This document shows positions 25,237-34,285 of a stretch of DNA of 64,000 nt, in pieces. The DNA is from Brevibacillus sp. JNUCC-41 (GTDB taxonomy: Bacteria > Bacillota > Bacilli > Bacillales > DSM-1321). The notes beneath the pieces are model-generated. The model was not told the origin of the DNA and made no database searches. It was given only the letters and a program-made list of their open reading frames with translations. The DNA lies in NCBI RefSeq assembly GCF_014844095.1, contig NZ_CP062163.1:2885501-2949500 (forward strand). The letters are read 5' to 3'. The translations under genes were made by a program, and so were the position numbers. The first letter of the stretch is position 1. Each line of letters starts with the position of its first letter.

Positions 25237-25397
25237 TCCTTTTTTTCGGCCATTTCCTTTAATGCTTTGTCCAATTTTTCTTCGATCCGTTTAGAACGAT
25301 TAAAATGCCCTGCCAGGAAAAACACGATGAATATAACGAATGCGACAAGCACTAGCTTAAAAAGGATAGGCAGGAACTGGGTTATATTTTCATTAAT
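25230..25397 (-). CDS. Small membrane protein with probable ATT start (55 aa)
   Basis: A leftward frame encodes INENITQFLPILFKLVLVA, a hydrophobic helix, then a charged coiled tail (RSKRIEEKLDKALKEMAEKKEK). The layout resembles the short DUF4083-like membrane proteins of Bacillus. No ATG, GTG or TTG lies near the 5' end, but an ATT codon sits nine bases after a strong GAAAGGGGA, and the frame is closed upstream by TAA. Initiation at ATT is therefore proposed. The next GTG is 15 codons in and would truncate the helix. Confidence 0.5.
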   Translation of the reverse strand: MNENITQFLPILFKLVLVAFVIFIVFFLAGHFNRSKRIEEKLDKALKEMAEKKEK

Positions 25398-25417
25398 TGG
25401 ATATTATCCCCTTTCAG

Positions 25418-25837
25418 TCAGTTCTGGAATAGCGAGGCGAACTTTTGAAGTCTGGGCAAGTCCGATTCTTGATACATCTGTTCTATCTTCAATGTCACCA
25501 ATAACTGGCTCTTGGCAAATAACATGTCCCGGAAATGATCGACCGCCCCACAAAAATGATGATAGTTGGTTTCACCAGTTCCGAAGACTCCCGATTTCAG
25601 ATGAGCAATAGGCAACTGTTCCAGTTCTTTATAAAAGGCTGCTGATTTAGCAGGAAGTTCCCCATTGCCCCATGTATAGGTGCCGACGATCAATGCATCG
25701 TAATCCGGCAATGTGCGTAAGTCGAATTCATTCATTCGATATAGTCCAGCTTCAGGTAAAAGGGAAGCGAGGGCTTCAGCAAGCGCTTTTGTATTGCCTC
25801 CGGCAGAATGATAGACAATGGCAACTTTACAGCTCAT
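25418..25837 (-). CDS. Flavodoxin of the ribonucleotide reductase operon
   Basis: This 139-residue protein has the flavodoxin fold, with the FMN phosphate loop SAGGNTKALAEAL and a YTWGNGELP flavin-side loop. It begins within the last codons of the beta-subunit gene (ATG AGC TGT overlapping GAT GAG CTG TAA). It is therefore the third gene of the reductase operon. By analogy with NrdI it may reduce or oxidatively assemble the metal cofactor of the beta subunit, but it looks like a general flavodoxin rather than a typical short NrdI. Confidence 0.82.
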   Translation of the reverse strand: MSCKVAIVYHSAGGNTKALAEALASLLPEAGLYRMNEFDLRTLPDYDALIVGTYTWGNGELPAKSAAFYKELEQLPIAHLKSGVFGTGETNYHHFCGAVDHFRDMLFAKSQLLVTLKIEQMYQESDLPRLQKFASLFQN

Positions 25838-26879
25838 CGAACCCATTGCTGGCATTTACTTGACTGTATGTCCTTGACTTCTGTTCGAAGAAATCGGTTT
25901 TGGTAAGTCCGATCGATTCATCATCGAACGTTTTGATCCATGGCATCGGATTGTCGCCATACTCTTTATACAAATTCTCAAGGCCTAGCATACGTAACCG
26001 TTTGTTGGCGATATATTCGATGTACTCATTGAATTCTTCCAAATCGAGATCGGCTTTGGTTTGGATATCTTCGAGCATATATTCAGACCATTCTTTTTCG
26101 AGTTCGACTGCTTTTTCAATCGTTGTATAGATGAACTTCGTGTTTTCTTCATTATTTAACTCAGGATATTCATACATCAAGATTTGAACGAGCATTCCAA
26201 TGAAATCGAAATGGACCATTTCATCGCGATGAATATAAGATATCATCGTAGCGGAACCAGTCATTAAATTTTGTCGTCCTAAATTATAATAAAAGGCGAA
26301 AGCCAGATAGAAATATATCCCTTCAAGGTTCGTTGAATGGATCAGTGCCTCGAATAAATGCTGAGGGCTGGGATCGTCCACGAACGTTTGATAAGCATCA
26401 ACGATCGGTTGGTTACGCTTAATCACTTCAGGATGTTCTTTAATGCGGTCGAATAGCTGTTTTTGTTTGCCTACAGGAATCAAGGAAGCAAGGATATAGG
26501 AATAAGACTCATTATGGATCGATTCCTGCTGGGCCATGTTGGCCAGAATAGCTTTTGCCGCCGGATCTTTGATGTACCGAAGGATTTCTACTAAAGTGGG
26601 CGTTTGAAGACTATCCATTCCAGCAATCATTGTAAGGATATCGAGAAAAGCGTCCTGGATATCTTCGTCCAATTCGCCCCACTGTTTTTTATCCTGAATC
26701 ATGTTCACGCTCGAAGGCTTCCAAAAGTTATTGATGAGCTGTGTATAGGTATCATAGAATTTTTCATACTGAATATCGTTCCAAAGGAGGAAGCCTGAAG
26801 CTTCTCCTTTGAAAACACCGGTTGCTTTGGTTGGATGCGTAGGTTCGAGCATCCGAATCTTTTTGATATGATTGGTCAT
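25827..26879 (-). CDS. nrdB: Class I ribonucleotide reductase beta subunit
   Basis: This 350-residue R2 protein carries the expected metal ligands: Asp in GMDSLQ, ExxH in QQESIHNESY (with the radical tyrosine three residues on), Glu in TNLEGIYFY and ExxH in HRDEMVHFDF. It supplies the tyrosyl radical for the alpha subunit. Whether it uses iron (Ia) or manganese (Ib, with the flavodoxin partner) cannot be told by eye. It is transcribed with nrdA from a riboswitch-controlled leader. Confidence 0.93.
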   Translation of the reverse strand: MTNHIKKIRMLEPTHPTKATGVFKGEASGFLLWNDIQYEKFYDTYTQLINNFWKPSSVNMIQDKKQWGELDEDIQDAFLDILTMIAGMDSLQTPTLVEILRYIKDPAAKAILANMAQQESIHNESYSYILASLIPVGKQKQLFDRIKEHPEVIKRNQPIVDAYQTFVDDPSPQHLFEALIHSTNLEGIYFYLAFAFYYNLGRQNLMTGSATMISYIHRDEMVHFDFIGMLVQILMYEYPELNNEENTKFIYTTIEKAVELEKEWSEYMLEDIQTKADLDLEEFNEYIEYIANKRLRMLGLENLYKEYGDNPMPWIKTFDDESIGLTKTDFFEQKSRTYSQVNASNGFDEL

Positions 26880-26924
26880 TCGTGAAAACTCCTTTAAGAA
26901 TAGATTACTGGGTTATGATAGTCG

Positions 26925-29222
26925 TTAACTTGAACAGCTTTCGCAGGCATTGTCATATTCGGAAGAAGTCGAACGAACATAATACGTTGATTTCAATCCG
27001 CTTTCCCATGCCGTTAAATGTATGTCCAATAGAACCTTCGCTTTGATTGTATTGTGTACATACAGATTAAAGCTGATTGCTTGGTCAATATGGCGTTGGC
27101 GGGCTGCATTTTGCCTGATGCTTTCCAGTTGGTCCAAATTAAATCGCGTCTTTTTATAATATTCATACGTATTTGGCGTCAAGCCTGGAGCTGTCACCTT
27201 GAATTTGAAGTTTTTCTTTTCTTCGTAAAATTCAATTTCATACAAAGGATCGATTCCATCCGTGGAATTACCGATTTTAGCTGTCGAAGAATTCGGGGCA
27301 ATGGCCATTAAATAGCCATTACGGGTCCCGTGTCCATGCACGTCTGCTTTTAAATCCATCCATTTTTGATCTGTATAGTCACGCAGTTCGAAATAGTCCC
27401 CTGTATGCCAATCAGATCCTTCAAAATATGGGTATGAACCTTTTTCCTTAGCCAATTCATTGGATGCCTTGATTGTTAAGTAAGCGATCTTTTCGTATAA
27501 AGCATCTGCATAGTGAACAGCCTCATCGGATTCCCAATAAATATTCTGTGTGGCAAGTAAATGATGCCATCCAAACGTTCCTAAACCAATTGCCCGGTAA
27601 CGTTTGTTCGAGATGGATGCTTGTTTGACAGGAAGATTATTAACATCTATGACATTATCCAGCATGCGGATCTGAATGGGAATCAATCTTTCCAAAACAT
27701 CGCTGCCCACTGCCCGGGGCAAGTTAATGGATGAAAGGTTGCAGACAACGAAATCGCCGCTTTTACGAACCACAACAACATCTCCATCTTCTGTTTCATA
27801 TTCATCCGTGATTGTCGAAGGGCTTAAGTTTTGGGCAATCTCCGTGCAAAGGTTAGAGCAATAAATCATACCTTTATGCTTATTGGGATTCTTCCGATTC
27901 ACTTCATCGCGGTAGAACATATACGGTACGCCTTCTTCCAATTGAGAAATCATGATGCTTTTCATGATGTCCATCGCTTTGATTTTTTCAAAGCTATAGT
28001 TTGGAAGTGTGCCATTTTCTGCGGCCTCGACAGCAAGTGCATAATGATTCCTGAAGCTTCCTTCGCCTTTCTTCTCGTCATAAAGATCTTCAAGTGAAAA
28101 TCCAAGGGTTTGTTTAACGGTATGCGGATCGAAAAGATACCATTCTTTTCTGTCGCGTACAGCTTCCATGAATAAATCGGGTATGCATACGCCTGTAAAA
28201 ATATCATGGGCTTTTAATCTGTCATCCCCGTTTTGTGTCTTTAAATCGAGGAAGCTCATGATATCTTTATGCCAGGCATCCAAGTAAATCGCGATGGCAC
28301 CTTTACGTTGCCCCAATTGATCGACACTTACAGCTGTCTGGTTGAATAGTCGAATCCAGGGAGTCGTGCCGGAACTGTTTCCAGAGAAACCTCGGATATC
28401 AGAACCAAGCGATCGAACCTTACCGACGTAAAGACCTACTCCGCCGCCAAATTTAGATACTTTTGCTGCATCGTAGTTTGATAGGTAAATTCCGTCAATG
28501 GAATCTTCAATTGCGTCGATAAAGCAGGAGCTTAATTGTCCATGTGTTTTACCTGAATTGGAGAGTGTAGGAGTAGCAACGGTCATATAAAGATTGGACA
28601 TGGCCCAGTATGCTTCTTTAATAAGTTGCAGGCGGTGCTCCGTTTTTTCCAATCGCATGATTTCCATCGCGATGATCATGAAACGTTCTTGTGGCAGTTC
28701 GTAGACCTTGTCCTTTTGAGGGCGGGCCAGATAGCGGTCGTTCAATAAGTAGATGCCTATGTACGAGAATAATTTATCTTTTTCCGGATCGATCACCGAA
28801 CCCAATTCCTCAATTTCCGCTTTCGTATATGAAGATAGCAGTTCTGATTTATAAATAGGATAACGCTGACCTTCTGAAAGCTGGGAGAGTTCCGCGATCA
28901 GCTCATAGAATGGGCCATAACTCATGCCTTCATAGCCTCGATTGGCTTGTGCATCCCTATACATTGTATTCAACAGTTCTGCTGCAGCAACGAACGTCCA
29001 ATCCGGAGCATCGATATCCACACTTTCAAGAGCGAGCTGAATCAGTTTTTTTGATGCCTGTTCTTCGGTTGAGTCACTTTTGCGATCTAGCCATTTTGTA
29101 AAACGCTTTTTGAACTTTTCCATATCGAGATGGCCTTCGAATTCCTTTGATAACATCTCGAGCTGGACGGACTTCGCTTCTGTGTCATTTTCACTTATGG
29201 TAGAGTTATATGTTTGAGTCAT
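26925..29222 (-). CDS. nrdA: Class I ribonucleoside-diphosphate reductase alpha subunit
   Basis: This 765-residue catalytic subunit converts NDPs to dNDPs. Visible features include the active-site segment SSCFIDAIEDSIDGIY, the NLSSINLPR and LCTEI motifs, MAIAPNSSTAKIGNSTDGIDP, and a C-terminal CESCSS dithiol that is reduced by thioredoxin-type donors. No ATP-cone is apparent at the N-terminus. The ATG at 29222 follows AAGGAGG; an in-frame upstream ATG falls inside the riboswitch terminator and is not a credible start. nrdE would be an equally defensible name. Confidence 0.93.
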   Translation of the reverse strand: MTQTYNSTISENDTEAKSVQLEMLSKEFEGHLDMEKFKKRFTKWLDRKSDSTEEQASKKLIQLALESVDIDAPDWTFVAAAELLNTMYRDAQANRGYEGMSYGPFYELIAELSQLSEGQRYPIYKSELLSSYTKAEIEELGSVIDPEKDKLFSYIGIYLLNDRYLARPQKDKVYELPQERFMIIAMEIMRLEKTEHRLQLIKEAYWAMSNLYMTVATPTLSNSGKTHGQLSSCFIDAIEDSIDGIYLSNYDAAKVSKFGGGVGLYVGKVRSLGSDIRGFSGNSSGTTPWIRLFNQTAVSVDQLGQRKGAIAIYLDAWHKDIMSFLDLKTQNGDDRLKAHDIFTGVCIPDLFMEAVRDRKEWYLFDPHTVKQTLGFSLEDLYDEKKGEGSFRNHYALAVEAAENGTLPNYSFEKIKAMDIMKSIMISQLEEGVPYMFYRDEVNRKNPNKHKGMIYCSNLCTEIAQNLSPSTITDEYETEDGDVVVVRKSGDFVVCNLSSINLPRAVGSDVLERLIPIQIRMLDNVIDVNNLPVKQASISNKRYRAIGLGTFGWHHLLATQNIYWESDEAVHYADALYEKIAYLTIKASNELAKEKGSYPYFEGSDWHTGDYFELRDYTDQKWMDLKADVHGHGTRNGYLMAIAPNSSTAKIGNSTDGIDPLYEIEFYEEKKNFKFKVTAPGLTPNTYEYYKKTRFNLDQLESIRQNAARQRHIDQAISFNLYVHNTIKAKVLLDIHLTAWESGLKSTYYVRSTSSEYDNACESCSS

Positions 29223-29250
29223 TAATAATCCTCCTTGTTGACTTCCTTCT

Positions 29251-29284
29251 AAAATAAAAAAACCGCCCAATGAATTGAGCGGAT
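29251..29284 (-). terminator. Riboswitch-controlled terminator upstream of nrdA
   Basis: Read leftward, CCGCTCAA-TTCA-TTGGGCGG is followed by TTTTTTTATTTT, a strong intrinsic terminator 30 bases before the nrdA start. It lies downstream of the cobalamin aptamer, so B12 binding probably favours it. Confidence 0.85.
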
Positions 29285-29285
29285 C

Positions 29286-29335
29286 AAACGATAGAATAAA
29301 AGAGCCATGAAAAAATAGCCGTTAAACTATCGTTT
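29286..29335 (-). repeat. Inverted repeat between aptamer and terminator
   Basis: AAACGATAG (29286-29294) and CTATCGTTT (29327-29335) are a perfect 9-base inverted repeat next to the terminator. They could form an antiterminator or a spacer hairpin in the expression platform. Confidence 0.5.
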
Positions 29336-29373
29336 CATCATCTCAATCCCCGAAGAATAAGAAACGTGAAAAA

Positions 29374-29530
29374 TTCAAGGCAGGTCTCCTGACTCATGAT
29401 CATCCTACTTTGAGTCCTTCCCGTATAGAGAGCTATACAGTGGGTTTCTCATTTCGTCACATTTACAGTTGCGGGGACAGTTCCGGGTTTACACCGGATT
29501 CCCTTTTCAGCCATCACTGGCACCTTGGAT
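29374..29530 (-). promoter_or_regulatory. Cobalamin (B12) riboswitch upstream of nrdAB-flavodoxin
   Basis: On the leftward strand the order is GGTGCC, GGGAATCCGGTGTAAACCCGG, CTGTCCCCGCAACTGTAA, CCCACTG, a variable hairpin, GGGAAGG and finally GAGTCAGGAGACCTGCC. These are the conserved blocks of the cobalamin riboswitch, including the B12 box. A terminator follows before nrdA. In families where this arrangement is known, B12 turns off the class I enzyme while a B12-dependent class II enzyme takes over. Confidence 0.95.
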
Positions 29531-29541
29531 TATAAAAAATT

Positions 29542-29583
29542 CTATATATAGTTATTGGTAATGTTTATGTAATCAATATCTAG
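29542..29583. promoter_or_regulatory. Pair of candidate NrdR boxes
   Basis: CTATATATAG (29542-29551) and CAATATCTAG (29574-29583) both fit the NrdR-box core CWATATNTWG and are 32 bases apart, close to the roughly three helical turns usual for NrdR site pairs. They sit upstream of the riboswitch, where the nrd promoter is expected. Confidence 0.5.
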
Positions 29584-29835
29584 TATTTCTGCTTATATTA
29601 TCGTAAGCCATATACGATGATAATTCAACTAATATATTTGAAAAAAACCAACCCTTATCTATTGACAAAGTGAGGGCAGAGTGCGAAGGAATGAAAGAAT
29701 TTATTGGGGAATGGGTAATTCAAGCACTGATTTTAGGCGATTTTGTGTTAAAATAAATTGTCTAGTGAAGGTGGCTCTCCCTTATTGCGATGAGGGGATT
29801 CGCGGAAAAATATTTAAGAAAAAGGGGATAAAATC

Positions 29836-30765
29836 TTGGAAAAAGTATTAGTTTTTGGACATAAAAACCCGGATACAGACACAATCTGTTCAGCAATCGC
29901 TTATGCAGACCTGAAAAAGCAGTTAGGTATCAACGCTGAACCAGTTCGTCTGGGTGAAGTGAATGGTGAAACCCAATATGCATTGGACCAATTCAAATTC
30001 GAAGCTCCCCGCCTTGTGGAAAAAGTCGCAGGGGAAGCTGAGGGTGTAATCCTGGTCGATCATAACGAACGCCAGCAAAGTGCTGAAGATATTGACCAAG
30101 TCCGTGTATTGGAAGTTATCGACCATCACCGTATCGCTAACTTTGAAACAAGCGATCCACTATATTACCGGGCGGAACCAGTTGGCTGTACGGCAACCAT
30201 TTTAAATAAAATTTATAAAGAAAATGGCATCGAAGTCCCTAAAGCAATCGCAGGTCTTATGTTGTCTGCCATCATTTCCGATTCGTTATTGTTCAAATCT
30301 CCTACATGCACGGAGCAAGACGTTGCAGCAGCAATGGAACTGGCTGCCATTGCGGGAGTCGACGCTGAAACATACGGCTTGGAAATGTTGAAAGCCGGAG
30401 CTGACTTGAGCGACAAAACGATTGCCCAGCTTATCACGCTTGATGCAAAGGAATTCTCCATGGGGATGGCTAAAGTGGAGATAGCACAGGTCAATGCTGT
30501 AGATCCGAACGAAGTCCTTGCTAAGCAAGCAGAATTGGAAGCGGCGATTGGAGCGGTCATCGCTGAGAAAGAATTGGACTTATTCCTATTTGTCGTAACG
30601 GATATCTTGACTAATGACTCTGCTGCCTTGGCGCTTGGTAAAGCAGCTTATGCAGTGGAAAAAGCATACGACGTTTCATTAAACAATAACATCGCCGTCT
30701 TAGAAGGCGTTGTATCTCGTAAAAAACAAATCGTGCCGATCTTAACGGACGTATTCAGCAAATAA
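29836..30765 (+). CDS. ppaC: Manganese-dependent inorganic pyrophosphatase
   Basis: This 309-residue DHH-family enzyme hydrolyses pyrophosphate, pulling biosynthetic reactions forward. Motifs are [13 protein letters not shown] (residues 8-20), the DHH box [10 protein letters not shown] near 97, and the C-terminal SRKKQIVP that binds substrate. Length equals Bacillus PpaC (309). The start is TTG after AAAGGGGA. It is monocistronic, with two terminators downstream. Confidence 0.95.
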   Translation: MEKVLVFGHKNPDTDTICSAIAYADLKKQLGINAEPVRLGEVNGETQYALDQFKFEAPRLVEKVAGEAEGVILVDHNERQQSAEDIDQVRVLEVIDHHRIANFETSDPLYYRAEPVGCTATILNKIYKENGIEVPKAIAGLMLSAIISDSLLFKSPTCTEQDVAAAMELAAIAGVDAETYGLEMLKAGADLSDKTIAQLITLDAKEFSMGMAKVEIAQVNAVDPNEVLAKQAELEAAIGAVIAEKELDLFLFVVTDILTNDSAALALGKAAYAVEKAYDVSLNNNIAVLEGVVSRKKQIVPILTDVFSK

Positions 30766-30770
30766 TACAG

Positions 30771-30811
30771 GAAAAGGGGGTGTTCATTAAAAACATGGAC
30801 ATCCTTTTTCT
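30771..30811 (+). terminator. ppaC terminator
   Basis: GGAAAAGGGGGTGTTCAT pairs imperfectly with ATGGACATCCTTTTTC. Confidence 0.65.
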
Positions 30812-30818
30812 GTATATG

Positions 30819-30863
30819 CAAAAAAAGACTCAACCACCATTAAGGGTGGTTGAGTCTTTTTTC
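30819..30863. terminator. Strong bidirectional terminator after ppaC
   Basis: AAAAAAGACTCAACCACC and GGTGGTTGAGTCTTTTTT form a stem with T-tracts on both strands. It abuts the stop codon of the leftward 48-residue gene. Confidence 0.9.
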
Positions 30864-31010
30864 TTAATTCAAAGCTTCCTTTTCTTTTTCATAGGCAATG
30901 ACAATCAGTTCTTTGTTGGCTTCCTCGCCAAGTCTGTTTTCAAAGCTTTTCAGTTCATTCAATAAATCCGGTGACAGATTTGCAGCTGTATAATCCTGCT
31001 CGGGTGTCAT
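30864..31010 (-). CDS. Small hypothetical protein (48 aa)
   Basis: A leftward 48-residue frame (start MTPEQDYTAANLSPDLLNEL) has an AAAGGGGCG RBS at good spacing and ends on a strong bidirectional terminator. The product is soluble, acidic and predicted helical, with no cysteine. I do not recognise it. RBS and terminator make it a likely gene. It stands between ppaC and a SulP transporter. Confidence 0.65.
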   Translation of the reverse strand: MTPEQDYTAANLSPDLLNELKSFENRLGEEANKELIVIAYEKEKEALN

Positions 31011-31094
31011 GCTTTTCGCCCCTTTCAAAAGGAAATAATTCATGTTATCTATTTTGTCGGTTTGAAAAGTTTCTATTCAACAAAACTTACTTCT

Positions 31095-32552
31095 TCAAGA
31101 TATTTTACTTTCTGATGTGGCGAGTTTTTCAAGCAATAACGAACTTTCTTCATCCAGTCCTTGCACTTGGACAGGTATTCCCAGAAGCTGATATTTAAGG
31201 ATAACCGTATCAACGGCACCAACTGCTGAAGCATCCCAGATTTTAGAATGGGAAAAGTCGATGACGATTGAATCGGCTTTTTCCTTGAAGTCGAACTTCG
31301 AAACAAAGTCCTGGACAGAAGCGAAAAATACCTGCCCGCTGATATGATAAATGGTTTTCTTAGCCTGAATATCTTCCGTTTTCACTACAGCCACTTTAGA
31401 AATTTTAGCGGAGAAGAAAATCATGCTCAAGAGCACTCCGGCAAATACCCCTTTTGATAAATCATGTGTATAAAGGACAATGAGGACCGTCACGATCATC
31501 ACGGCTGCATCCGACTTAGGAGCTTTAGTGAGCCTCTTTAGGGAAGACCAGTCAAAGGTCCCGATTGAAACCATGATCATGACTGCGACAAGTGCAGCCA
31601 TCGGGATTTTAATAAGGACATCATTCAATACCACGATTAATACCATAAGAAATGCGCCAGCTACAAAAGTGGAGAGCCGCCCCCTTCCTCCTGATTTAAT
31701 ATTGATACCGGATTGGCCGATCATTGCACATCCCGCCATGCCGCCAAAGCATCCGGCAATGATATTCGAAATCCCCTGGCCTTTGGCTTCCTTATTTTTA
31801 TTACTGTCCGTGTCAGTCATCTCATCGACTATTTGGGCTGTCAATAATGATTCAAGCAGCCCAACAAATGCAAGGGCTATGGAATAAGGGAAAATGATCG
31901 CCAAAGTTTCGAAGGTCAAAGGGATATCTGGAAGCATGAACATCGGTAGCGCTTCGGTCAATTGCCCCATATCCCCAACCGTCCGCACCGTAGCCCCCGT
32001 GGCAACTGCAACGATCGTCATGAATATGATGGCGACAAGTGGTGAAGGTATGACTTTCGTGATCAGCGGAAAAAGATAAATGATAGCTAAAGAAACGGCT
32101 GTCATGACATACATGATCCATGTTTCGCCCACGAAATGGGTGAGCTGTGCCGTGAAAATCAAGATGGCTAAAGAATTCACAAAACCAGTCATGACCGGCT
32201 TCGGTATGAACTTCATTAATTTCCCGATCTTTAAAACCCCTAGTAAAATTTGCAGCAAACCAGTCAATATTGTTGCAGCAAGTAAATAGTTCAAGCCATG
32301 ATCTTTTACAAGATCGACCATGACGAGTGCCATTGCACCAGTGGCTGCCGATATCATTCCCGGCCTTCCGCCGACAAAAGAGATGACGATGGCAATGCAG
32401 AATGAGGCATATAGACCAACCATTGGGTCAACGCCAGCAATGATCGAAAAGGCAATCGCCTCCGGAATCAATGCCAAGGCAACGACAATTCCCGATAGAA
32501 TATCTCCTCTAACGTTGCCGAACCATTCCTGTTTATATCCAGATGTATTCAA
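31095..32552 (-). CDS. SulP-family anion transporter with STAS domain
   Basis: This 485-residue protein has the SulP core: [35 protein letters not shown] at the N-terminus, a [16 protein letters not shown] helix pair, and [18 protein letters not shown] near residue 270. A short STAS domain follows ([19 protein letters not shown]). Such proteins carry sulfate, bicarbonate or other anions; this short form with an early STAS resembles bacterial bicarbonate/sulfate types. The substrate is not assignable. It is leftward and apparently monocistronic. Confidence 0.88.
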   Translation of the reverse strand: MNTSGYKQEWFGNVRGDILSGIVVALALIPEAIAFSIIAGVDPMVGLYASFCIAIVISFVGGRPGMISAATGAMALVMVDLVKDHGLNYLLAATILTGLLQILLGVLKIGKLMKFIPKPVMTGFVNSLAILIFTAQLTHFVGETWIMYVMTAVSLAIIYLFPLITKVIPSPLVAIIFMTIVAVATGATVRTVGDMGQLTEALPMFMLPDIPLTFETLAIIFPYSIALAFVGLLESLLTAQIVDEMTDTDSNKNKEAKGQGISNIIAGCFGGMAGCAMIGQSGINIKSGGRGRLSTFVAGAFLMVLIVVLNDVLIKIPMAALVAVMIMVSIGTFDWSSLKRLTKAPKSDAAVMIVTVLIVLYTHDLSKGVFAGVLLSMIFFSAKISKVAVVKTEDIQAKKTIYHISGQVFFASVQDFVSKFDFKEKADSIVIDFSHSKIWDASAVGAVDTVILKYQLLGIPVQVQGLDEESSLLLEKLATSESKIS

Positions 32553-32828
32553 AGAAACACTCCTTCTTTCTATATATGTGTGTTCATTTCTGTTTTAACG
32601 CACTAAATTATAGCATGAGTCCTTCTTTCAATCTATATGGATAATATTAACGACAAACCGAGGGCTATTCATTTCGTATTATAGGCGAATGAAGGTAAAA
32701 GGCATAAAGGGGGAAATTTCAAGAAATGCCGATGGGCAACATCCAATGATGAAGGGCAAAAAAATTTCCAAAGCCTTCTTAATCGCTTTCGCTTCCATGA
32801 TTCAGATTTTTCTGTATTTAAATGAATT

Positions 32829-33760
32829 ATGAAAATGGGGGTTACTCCTATGAATAAGAGCGAGAAAAGAACGAAACTGCTGGAAAAGGTTGAGAATCAT
32901 TTAAGACTGACTGCAAGGAATTTAGTGAAATTCGATACAATCCAAGAAACATTGGATTTTACGGTGGAATCATTTCAATTGGAATTTTCGTGGGACTTTG
33001 TGGCGATCGTATTGAGAGGGGATGATCGTTTGTATCCAAAAGTATGGAAAGGCGGTTCGCTGCATTTTGCTGATTCTTTTCCCATTCACCTAGGTGAATG
33101 TTCCCCGGAGATTCTCGAAGAAGAGGTAAAGGATAGTTACATAACTTAATTGTTTGAAGAGAAAATAGAAGATAAGCTAAATAGTCGAATATGCGACATT
33201 GATGAACAATGATTTATACAGGCCACACCGGATTGCCGTTTTGAAACTGGAAGAGGGTCACTTACTGCCCATTCGAACCTGATTGAAAGTGAAGCGGAAA
33301 AAGCCTCGGAATGGGATCATATGAAAGAACAGCTTTATCTTAAATATAAAGAAATCATCGTGACAAAAATGGGATGATATGCTGATATTGATGATACCGG
33401 TGAAAAGGGAAAATAAACTCGCATCCTCATACTGGGAAGGGATAAGTCTTTACCTTAGTGAATATCCGATATTAAAGAAGCTTTCCCTGACGATATTATG
33501 GGGGTGGTACCACCAATAACCTGAAGGATTATTATGCCTACAAATAGGCCATGCATGCTCATAATGTTCCCGAAATGGATTCCCGAAAAAAGTCTTGGCC
33601 ATTTGACGAATTGGGCTCCTGCACGCTATTGAATGACCTGAAAGACCCTGTACTTGCCGAGTTATTACTTAAGAAATATTTGCCCAGTTGATGGAAGACC
33701 AAACGGGAAGCGGAGTAGCGCTTATAAACTGATGATTTGAATCGAGCCAGCTATATTCCG
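32829..33760 (+). pseudogene. Decayed regulator gene (GAF-like, possible PucR/CdaR family)
   Basis: An N-terminal 106-residue piece (ENHLRLTARNLVKFDTIQETLDF, GAF-like) ends at a stop, and related coding sequence continues in broken frames. Around 33590-33690 the frame reads KSWPFDELGSCTLLNDLKDP then AELLLKKYLPS, which resembles the FDELG-LL segment before the PucR helix-turn-helix. A degraded LHIHFT follows. Stops and frame changes occur at least five times, so no functional protein is expected. Family assignment is tentative; the decay is clear. Confidence 0.5.
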
Positions 33761-33922
33761 CTGCACATTCACTTTACATAGCAATGATAAAAGATCTTGA
33801 AAGGGTCTTTTTTTATTCGATTTTGTGTGTAATCTGGGTAAGGAGGCATGAGGGCTATTGTTACCGAAAAAGGCCAGCTCTATCAAAGTTTTTGGAGTAA
33901 AAACCCGCCCGGTGTTAAAAGT

Positions 33923-34117
33923 CTATTCCTTATCAATGATACTGGATTTACATTTAGGACATGTCACTTCTTTATAATGCTTGAACCTGATTTTTCGAAG
34001 GTCGCTTCTGGTCAACATTGCGAATACATTATACCTTGTGCCGCATGCACAAGTATTTTTATCTTTAACTATGTGTCTCTCATCTGTAGTAGCAGAATAA
34101 ATGGTTGGAAAAAACAT
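33923..34117 (-). CDS. 64-residue zinc-ribbon-like protein under c-di-GMP riboswitch control
   Basis: A leftward 64-residue protein starts MFFPTIYSATTDERHIV and has two cysteine pairs, CAC near residue 22 and CPKC near residue 54, suggesting one zinc site. There is no signal peptide or long hydrophobic helix. AGGAGGG precedes the ATG. About 70-170 bases upstream lies a cyclic-di-GMP-I riboswitch whose 5' arm can pair with sequence just before this RBS. The gene is therefore likely switched by c-di-GMP. I do not recognise a function. Confidence 0.75.
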   Translation of the reverse strand: MFFPTIYSATTDERHIVKDKNTCACGTRYNVFAMLTRSDLRKIRFKHYKEVTCPKCKSSIIDKE

Positions 34118-34137
34118 ATATAACCCTCCTATTTTTA

Positions 34138-34281
34138 ATTTTAGGCAAATTAAAAAGGGGCAATTGATAATAAAGTGATCCATTCAAGAAAAATCTTGGC
34201 AGCCCGGCTGCCATGACAACCAAGTTGTTGTGTTAGGCCCGTGGCTTTGCGTCTTTTACTTTCATAAAATTTGCCTAAAAT
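34138..34281 (-). repeat. 14-base inverted repeat linking riboswitch and RBS region
   Basis: ATTTTAGGCAAATT (34138-34151) and AATTTGCCTAAAAT (34268-34281) are perfect complements. The distal arm overlaps the 5' end of the aptamer, including its GGCAAA, and the proximal arm lies about 10 bases upstream of the AGGAGGG. Pairing would exclude aptamer folding. Confidence 0.7.
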
Positions 34282-34285
34282 AATC
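34190..34285 (-). promoter_or_regulatory. Cyclic-di-GMP-I (GEMM-I) riboswitch
   Basis: Leftward, GGCAAA, a short stem with a GAAA loop (TTTTAT-GAAA-GTAAAA), then GACGCAAAGCCACGGGCCTA, a second hairpin (ACAAC/GTTGT) and ATGGCAGCCGGGCTGCC appear in order. These are the conserved GEMM-I blocks, including the GACGCAAAGCC core and the tetraloop. The next gene leftward is the 64-residue zinc-ribbon protein. Confidence 0.92.
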
